NCBI GenBank assembly: GCA_028822675.1
Contig: JAPKDE010000079.1
Coordinates: 1-10,334 of the forward strand
Source: Dehalococcoidia bacterium
GTDB lineage: Bacteria; Chloroflexota; Dehalococcoidia; UBA3495
Length of the DNA stretch: 10,334 nucleotides
Direction of reading: 5' to 3'
In this document: positions 5,842 to 10,334 of the stretch, piece by piece
Layout: the number at the start of each line of letters is the position of its first letter
Numbering within the stretch: position 1 is the stretch's first letter
The notes under the pieces: model-generated
Seen by the model: only the letters and a program-made list of their open reading frames with translations
What the model was told of the DNA's origin: nothing
The model's database searches: none
Program-made: the position numbers and the translations under genes

Positions 5842-7449
5842 ATGCCTGCCAAAGAGATAATCCGCGACGAGGCGGCCCAACAAGCGCTACTACACGGCAT
5901 CGACACCGTCGCCAACGCCGTGAAATTGACCCTGGGTCCCAAGGGCCGAAACGTTGTTCTTGAGAAGAAATGGGGGGCACCCGTCATCACCAACGACGGT
6001 GTGACCATCGCCAAAGAAATTGACCTGCCCGAGTCTTTTGAGAACATGGGCGCGCAATTGATGAAAGAAGCCGCCGCCAAGACCAATGAGGTCGCCGGCG
6101 ACGGAACAACCACCGCCACAGTATTGGCCCAGGTTATTGTCCAAGAAGGCATCAAAAACGTGGTGGCCGGAGCGGATCCCATGGCCATCAAACGCGGCAT
6201 CGACAAGAGCGTAGAGGCCGTGGTGGCTCAACTTGTCAAGAACTCAAACTCCATCTCCGGCCGTGACCAGATGGCCTCTGTGGCCTCGGTCTCAGCCAAC
6301 GATAAAGCGATTGGAGACATGCTGGCCGACGTTCTAGAAAAGGTCGGAGCCCAGGGTGTTGTCACCGTGGAAGAGAGCAAGGGCGTCGAGTCTGAAATCG
6401 AGTTTGTTGACGGCATGAACTTCGACCGAGGCTATATCAGCCCTTACTTCGTCACCAACCCGGAAAAAATGGAAGCGGTCATTGAAAGTCCGTTTATCCT
6501 GATCACTGACAAGAAAATCTCCGCCGCGTCAGAGTTGGTTCCCGTGCTGGAGCAGGTACTACAGGTCAACAAAAACCTGGTCATTATCGCTGAAGACATC
6601 GACAGCGAAGCCCTGGCAGTGCTAGTGGTCAACCGACTGCGTGGAACCCTGAACTGTCTGGCTCTAAAGGCCCCCGGCTTTGGCGACCGCCGCAAGGCCA
6701 TGTTGGAAGACATTGCCGTACTCACCGGTGGCCAAGTGATCTCTGAAGAGACCGGACGCAGATTGGACCAGACGACCATCGAAGACCTGGGCCAAGCCCG
6801 ACGGATTGAATCGACCAAGGATCGCACCACCATCATTGATGGCAGCGGTACATCGAACGACATCAAGGGTCGCACCGAACAGATCAAGGTTCAGATCGAA
6901 GAGACGACCTCCGAATACGACAAAGAAAAGCTGCAAGAGCGGTTGGCCAAACTTTCCGGCGGCGTTGCTGTCGTGAAGGTTGGCGGACCTACCGAGCCAG
7001 AACTGAAAGAGCGCAAAGCCAGGGTGGAAGACGCACTGTCCGCCACCAGGGCCGCCATTGAAGAGGGCGTTGTACCCGGCGGCGGAGTGGCCTACATCAG
7101 GGCCATGAGCGCGCTGGATGATCTAAAACTACCGGCCAACGAAGAAGTGGGTAAGACCATCCTGAAGAAGGCTCTGGAGACACCCATCCGGATTATCGCC
7201 ACCAACTCGGGTAGTGAAGCTGGAGTGGTCCTGGATGAAGTCCGTAAGAACAGCGATCCGAACTTCGGTTTCGACGCCTCAACCAACGACTACGGAGACC
7301 TGGTAGCCAAGGGCATCATTGACCCCACCAAGGTCACCCGCGCTGCCTTACAAAACTCCGGCAGTGTTGCCTCCATGATCTTGACCTCTCAGGCTTTGAT
7401 CTCTGAGGAACACCACGGAGAAGAGGACGACCACGGTCACCATCACTAA
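5842..7449 (+). CDS. groEL: Chaperonin GroEL (Cpn60)
   Basis: GroEL is the ATP-driven, double-ring folding chamber that works with GroES. The protein has 535 residues, slightly under the usual 540-550. Equatorial-domain signatures are [10 protein letters not shown] (29-38), [12 protein letters not shown] with Asp52, and the ATP loop [10 protein letters not shown] with D87-G-T-T-T91, numbered as in E. coli. The apical segment includes [34 protein letters not shown] is the apical/intermediate signature, and the second equatorial part has [18 protein letters not shown] (5830-5835) lies 6 nt before the ATG. The C terminus is unusual: in place of GGM repeats it ends [12 protein letters not shown] (524-535), a His- and acid-rich tail that would hang into the cavity. 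Transcription ends at the terminator at 7476-7505. It appears to be the only groEL copy in this window. Confidence 0.97.
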   Translation: MPAKEIIRDEAAQQALLHGIDTVANAVKLTLGPKGRNVVLEKKWGAPVITNDGVTIAKEIDLPESFENMGAQLMKEAAAKTNEVAGDGTTTATVLAQVIVQEGIKNVVAGADPMAIKRGIDKSVEAVVAQLVKNSNSISGRDQMASVASVSANDKAIGDMLADVLEKVGAQGVVTVEESKGVESEIEFVDGMNFDRGYISPYFVTNPEKMEAVIESPFILITDKKISAASELVPVLEQVLQVNKNLVIIAEDIDSEALAVLVVNRLRGTLNCLALKAPGFGDRRKAMLEDIAVLTGGQVISEETGRRLDQTTIEDLGQARRIESTKDRTTIIDGSGTSNDIKGRTEQIKVQIEETTSEYDKEKLQERLAKLSGGVAVVKVGGPTEPELKERKARVEDALSATRAAIEEGVVPGGGVAYIRAMSALDDLKLPANEEVGKTILKKALETPIRIIATNSGSEAGVVLDEVRKNSDPNFGFDASTNDYGDLVAKGIIDPTKVTRAALQNSGSVASMILTSQALISEEHHGEEDDHGHHH

Positions 7450-7475
7450 GCCGTCCAACTAAACTCAGCAACTAG

Positions 7476-7505
7476 AAAGGGTCCGCCAATGGCGGACCCT
7501 TTTTT
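7476..7505 (+). terminator. Rho-independent terminator of groES-groEL
   Basis: AAAGGGTCCGCC (7476-7487), a 3-nt loop, and GGCGGACCCTTT (7491-7502) form a perfect 12-bp stem that ends in a run of six T (7500-7505), 27 nt after the groEL stop. Confidence 0.95.
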
Positions 7506-7539
7506 ATTCCAGTGGCCTCTGGTCGTCCCAGCTACCACA

Positions 7540-7714
7540 GGGTGGCAGTGGGTAGATATGCGGGTTGATGAACCAGATTTTGTTAAATCGAAACTGCACT
7601 GGTGCGGAGAATATCAGCTTCGATTTCTTGGTCGGTGCAGGAGCGTGGTGGGTTAAAAACCTGCGCCTACCATCTCTAACCCGCTACGGACTCTGCCCAC
7701 ACCCACTGCCACCC
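7540..7714. mobile_element. 175-bp structured element with 14-bp terminal inverted repeats (MITE-like or structured RNA)
   Basis: GGGTGGCAGTGGGT (7540-7553) and ACCCACTGCCACCC (7701-7714) are perfect reverse complements. Inside, further pairs nest without crossing: GCGGGTT/AACCCGC (7560-7566 with 7678-7684), GATG/CATC (7567-7570 with 7671-7674), ACCA/TGGT (7572-7575 with 7629-7632), AAATCGAA/TTCGATTT (7585-7592 with 7619-7626), an apical CTGCA-ctgg-TGCGG hairpin (7594-7607) and a side hairpin GGTT-aaa-AACC (7651-7661). No ORF belongs to it. It fills most of the gap between the groEL terminator and the convergent hydrolase gene. I see no clear target-site duplication. The fold suits a small non-autonomous transposable element or a structured RNA. 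The remainder of the gap (7741-7827) shows nothing I recognise. Confidence 0.5.
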
Positions 7715-7719
7715 CGCGC

Positions 7720-7740
7720 ATCCTGAACTTGTCGAAGGAT
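7720..7740. repeat. Short imperfect palindrome, probable dispersed intergenic repeat
   Basis: The 21-bp sequence has arms ATCCT (7720-7724) and AGGAT (7736-7740) around GAACTTGTCGA. On the minus strand it contains TTCGACAAGTTCAGGAT, which closely resembles the TTCGACAAGCTCAGGAT repeat that I recall as scattered between genes in Chloroflexota and other environmental bacteria. It starts 5 bp beyond the 175-bp element and lies downstream of the hydrolase gene. The copy number cannot be judged from one window. Confidence 0.5.
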
Positions 7741-7827
7741 TACTAGGGTAATGCATGGCCGATGCGGAGACGGATGGCTCAGAGGGCTCACGACGGGCGG
7801 TAAAACCAACAGGCAAAGAACAAAAAC

Positions 7828-8586
7828 CTAGGCGTAGCGGAGGAGCACCTCGGCCAATTCCTTGGGGTGTTGGGCCATCACCTGATGGCAAGACTCAATC
7901 TCAAAGGTTTCCACGCCATCAAACCGCTCTGCAATGCGGGCCTGAGCGTCTGGCGCAATCATTTTGTCTTGCGTCAGCACCACGTATGTAACCGGACACG
8001 GCAACTCTGAAGTCTCCATGGGTAGCTTTGATTTCAGCACTCTGGTGGGCAACGGGCCAAAGAACCCCATCATCTGCACCACTTCCATGGAGTCGATGCC
8101 ATTGCATAGATATTCGTTGATGGCGTAGGAGGGCAGCCTAACATCCTGACGCGACATTGAGCTGAGCAGGGAAAGCATCCGAAACGCAGCGCGGGTCCGC
8201 GACGAGCAGGCGCTCAGCAGCGGACGTTGGGGCGCCGGTACTATACCGGCCACCAGCACCACCCGCTTGGGCGGCACAGCCATTTCGCAGGCAGCTTGAA
8301 CCACCAGACTTCCCGAGAACCCGTGGCCAACTAAGACCAAGTCCTTCAGGTTCTCCCGCTCCACAGCCTTGGTAATGGCTTGGACGCACTCTTCCAGCCT
8401 GACCGCCCCAGTGTCACCACCAGCGTCCGCGCCGTGGCCCGGCAGATCAAGGGGATGCACGCGGTTGGCGCGGCGGGGTTTGTGTAGCGTCGGCGGGTGT
8501 TCCTCCGGAGCGGTCAAATAGCCCCAAACAGCGCCCCAACTCCAGGCACCCTGGCCTGCGCCATGAACCAATAGATAGTCGGTCAT
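7828..8586 (-). CDS. Alpha/beta-hydrolase fold protein with altered nucleophile elbow
   Basis: This 252-residue cytoplasmic protein has the fold of small esterases/hydroxynitrile lyases (salicylate-esterase type). It shows the oxyanion-loop motif LVHGAGQGAWSW (6-17), LDLPGHGAD (47-54), the nucleophile elbow LVLVGHGFSGSLV (83-95), the acid candidate Asp207 in VVLTQDKMIAPDAQ, and catalytic His234 in ESCHQVMAQHP. The elbow normally reads G-H-S-x-G-G. Here residue 89 is Gly (GGG codon) and the only nearby Ser is 91, two places later, so the usual triad is incomplete. It may be a non-hydrolytic member, a binding protein, or a hydrolase using a shifted Ser. The ATG at 8586 has AGGA about 8-9 nt upstream. 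The gene starts 36 bp after the selA stop, so the two probably form one transcript. The substrate is unknown. Confidence 0.8.
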   Translation of the reverse strand: MTDYLLVHGAGQGAWSWGAVWGYLTAPEEHPPTLHKPRRANRVHPLDLPGHGADAGGDTGAVRLEECVQAITKAVERENLKDLVLVGHGFSGSLVVQAACEMAVPPKRVVLVAGIVPAPQRPLLSACSSRTRAAFRMLSLLSSMSRQDVRLPSYAINEYLCNGIDSMEVVQMMGFFGPLPTRVLKSKLPMETSELPCPVTYVVLTQDKMIAPDAQARIAERFDGVETFEIESCHQVMAQHPKELAEVLLRYA

Positions 8587-8622
8587 CCAGTATTCCTATT
8601 ATTCTCTTTGATCTTTTAAAAT

Positions 8623-9981
8623 TTACTTATTTACGGCGGAGCGCAGAGCGTCCAACAACTGTCCGTCCTCTTCCGGCAAGACGGTACGTGGGTCTAGCAG
8701 AACCCGGTCTTCTTCTACCCGGGCAATCACCGGAGTGCTGCTTTCCCGCAGCCGCCGCATGACTTCCACCGGGCCGGTTTCCCCGCAGTCTAGGGACAAC
8801 ACCCAAGACGGGAGGGTCTCTCCGGGCAGGCTGCCGCCGCCAACTGCGGAACGGCTTTTATCGATGGTTGAAGGGCATTCCAGGCCCGATTGCCAGGCCT
8901 TGGCTCGTTTCTTCAAAGCGGGTTCCGGAGTGGAAATCATCCGCCAGATTGGTATCTCTTGCTCAACCTCGTCTTTGAGGTAATGGACCAGAGTGGCCGT
9001 CAGGCTGGCCAGACTTAATTTATCTATACGTACGGCCCGCGCCAACGGGTGCCTGGCTAGTTGGTCCACTAGTTCTTTCTTGCCGATTATGATCCCGGCC
9101 TGCGGCCCGCCAAGTAGCTTGTCTCCGGAAAAGAACAACAGACCCGCACCGTCTTTGATGATCTACTGAGGGGTCGGCTCATGGGCCATTCCGTACTTCT
9201 CGGTTAGCACAAAGCTGCCGCTGCCCACGTCGTGAAGCACCGCAACGCCACGGACCCGGCCAACCTCCACCAGGTCTGCGGTGGCCACCTCAGCAGTGAA
9301 ACCCTCCACTCGGAAGTTGCTGGAATGAACCTTCAAAAAAGCCGCCGTGTTTTCGGTGACTGCGTCGTCATAATCGCGGACGTAGGTCCGGTTCGTGGTG
9401 CCAACGTCAATCAGGGTGCTGCCACTCTGTCGCAATACGTCTGGGACCCGGAACCCACCTCCAATTTCAACTGCCTCTGACCGGGACACCACCACTTCTC
9501 TACCCGAGGCCAGGGCTGAAAGGCCCAGGAGCATTGCGGAGGCGTTATTGTTCACCGCCAGAGCAGCCTCCGCACCGGTAATCTGGGACAGCAGAGACTG
9601 CAATTGTGCCTGTCTAGAGCCGCGCCTTCCGGTGGCCAGGTCCAGTTCCAGATTGGAGTATCCCTGCGCAGCCTGGCTGGCTGCTTCAATAGCCGCTTTA
9701 CTCAGAGGAGCGCGGCCCAGGTTGGTGTGAATCACCACCCCGGTGGCGTTAATCACATGCCTGGGCTCCGCCCGCATGGTGTCTTCAATACTCTGGCATA
9801 CTGACCGGGCAACATCATCGGCGTTGGGCGAATCGCCGCCCCGCCGAATGTGGTCTCTTGCTGAATCCAACGCCTCGCGGACCAGATCCACAACCCAGTC
9901 ACGGTCAAATGATTGGGCAGCGGTGGCCACGTCCTGTTTGGCAAGGACACTATCAACGCTGGGTAGGTTACGAAATTGCAT
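8623..9981 (-). pseudogene. selA: L-seryl-tRNA(Sec) selenium transferase (SelA) interrupted by one in-frame TAG
   Basis: SelA is a PLP enzyme that converts seryl-tRNA(Sec) to selenocysteinyl-tRNA(Sec) using selenophosphate. The frame from the ATG at 9981 to the TAA at 8623-8625 spans 452 codons, the family length (about 460), with one TAG at 9163-9165 (codon 273). Before it are LPSVDSVLA (6-14), RHVINATGVVIHTNLGRAPLS and LHDVGSGSF. After it the same frame goes on to FFSGDKLLGGPQAG, in which Lys288 is the PLP lysine (E. coli Lys295), then to the normal end. Family members read EPTVQES where this reads EPTPQ-stop-I, so the TAG stands where Glu is usual (GAG to TAG is one base). A product ending at 272 would lack the PLP lysine. 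The TTG at 9138 is a poor restart. Causes could be a true nonsense mutation, a read error or UAG readthrough. The selB, selD and selC genes are not in this window. Confidence 0.88.
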
Positions 9982-10044
9982 CTGGAAATCCGATAATAAA
10001 ACCCGATATTTGGTGGGCTGCGTATTGGTTCGTAGACGGGATTT

Positions 10045-10053
10045 ATTCTAGCA
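10045..10053 (-). promoter_or_regulatory. Extended -10 promoter candidate for selA
   Basis: On the minus strand the sequence reads TGCTAGAAT, a TGn-extended -10 box with five of six matches to TATAAT. No -35 hexamer is found at the usual distance. Transcription would start near 10038, about 57 nt before the selA ATG. Four CTAG tetramers lie between 10048 and 10102 in this divergent region. Confidence 0.45.
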
Positions 10054-10146
10054 TGTGAGACGGGAAAACTAGACTCAAACCTAGCATATCCAAAACCACT
10101 AGTATAAAATCATTCTAATCCCCTCGCCGTTCGTGGTGTTACAGCA

Positions 10147-10334
10147 ATGAGACCAAAACTAGCTGCCATCTTCGTCATTGGGCTTCTGACCCTATCAATC
10201 GTGGGTACTGCTGTGGCCGCCATCAGCCAGGCCGTGGCTGAACAGCCAGGCGCATCCAGCGTCGCCTTGGGCAGCTACACCAACCATATCGGCGAAACTA
10301 AAGCCGACGATAACGGCGCCACCACTGCTTTCAG
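10147..10334 (+). CDS. Secreted or membrane-anchored protein of unknown function (3' end outside window)
   Basis: An ATG at 10147 opens a frame of 62 codons that runs off the window. The start is MRPKLAAIFVIGLLTLSIVG followed by TAVAA, a typical Sec signal peptide: a basic n-region, a hydrophobic core of about 18 residues and an A-x-A site (AVA at about 22-24). There is no lipobox Cys. What follows (ISQAVAEQPGASSVALGSY, then NHIGETKADDNGATTAF) is polar and matches no family I recognise. The ribosome binding site is poor. A weak -10 (TATAAA, 10103-10108) lies 38 bp upstream without a clear -35. The gene is divergent from selA. A single anchored helix is an alternative to cleavage. Confidence 0.6.
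   Translation, partial: MRPKLAAIFVIGLLTLSIVGTAVAAISQAVAEQPGASSVALGSYTNHIGETKADDNGATTAF

Noticed and set aside
5748..6231. Long minus-strand frames opposite groES-groEL and within groEL
   Set aside because: They are antisense shadows of strongly conserved groEL codons with no ribosome binding sites or recognisable motifs.
7755..7991. Plus-strand frame of 78 codons at the end of the hydrolase gene
   Set aside because: Most of it is antisense to the hydrolase, its start lies in the repeat-rich gap, and no ribosome binding site is seen.
8623..9138. C-terminal part of SelA as a separate gene starting at TTG 9138
   Set aside because: It is in the same frame as the upstream part, carries only the second half of the fold, and has no ribosome binding site; one selA with an in-frame TAG explains it better.
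9163..9165. Selenocysteine or pyrrolysine codon in selA
   Set aside because: The codon is TAG, not TGA, so it is not selenocysteine; no pyl gene is seen and family members have Glu here. Readthrough stays open but is not claimed.
10048..10102. Four CTAG tetramers within 55 bp in the selA divergent region
   Set aside because: Spacing is irregular (21, 12 and 18 bp) and CTAG also occurs at many other places in this window, so no site array is claimed.

Overview
The window is a stretch of ordinary bacterial chromosome with nine protein genes (one cut by each edge) and several non-coding elements. No rRNA, tRNA, CRISPR array, phage or transposase gene is visible. The organism is most likely a member of the Chloroflexota (Dehalococcoidia/SAR202-like). 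This is inferred from the mix of genes, the Thr/Pro linker (TLTPTPKP) after a lipobox, the GroEL sequence and an ATCCT...AGGAT dispersed repeat. No ribosomal gene is present to confirm it.

Left part (1-1670, minus strand): coaE (dephospho-CoA kinase, 3' end outside the window) sits behind its own well-formed sigma70-type promoter and a leader of about 100 nt containing short direct repeats. Upstream of it lies a RimI-type N-acetyltransferase with an extra acidic loop. Middle left (1814-3979, plus): a 721-residue lipoprotein with an Ig-like domain followed by about six DUF5666-like beta repeats. It converges on the next gene, with an AT-rich inverted repeat between the two stop codons.

Centre (4010-7505): a PHP-domain protein closely resembling endonuclease Q (repair of deaminated bases) is divergent from groES-groEL. 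The shared 166-bp region holds a perfect 7-bp inverted repeat and two overlapping -35/-10 pairs facing groES. No CIRCE element is visible. The groES-groEL spacer contains four ACCAAC blocks spaced exactly 13 bp apart, then two hairpins, then the groEL ribosome binding site. GroEL ends in a His/Glu/Asp-rich tail instead of a GGM tail and is followed by a textbook rho-independent terminator.

Right part (7506-10334): a gene-poor stretch of about 320 bp contains a 175-bp element bounded by perfect 14-bp inverted repeats, with nested internal stems, and next to it a short palindromic repeat. Then, on the minus strand, comes a selA-hydrolase pair. selA (selenocysteine synthase) is broken by one in-frame TAG just before its PLP-lysine segment. 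The alpha/beta hydrolase behind it has Gly where the nucleophile serine is expected. A secreted protein of unknown function begins divergently from selA and leaves at the right edge.

Most promising for follow-up: the amber codon in selA, the 13-bp periodic spacer of groESL, and the 175-bp structured intergenic element. I saw no multi-gene system that I could call new; the genes themselves belong to known families.
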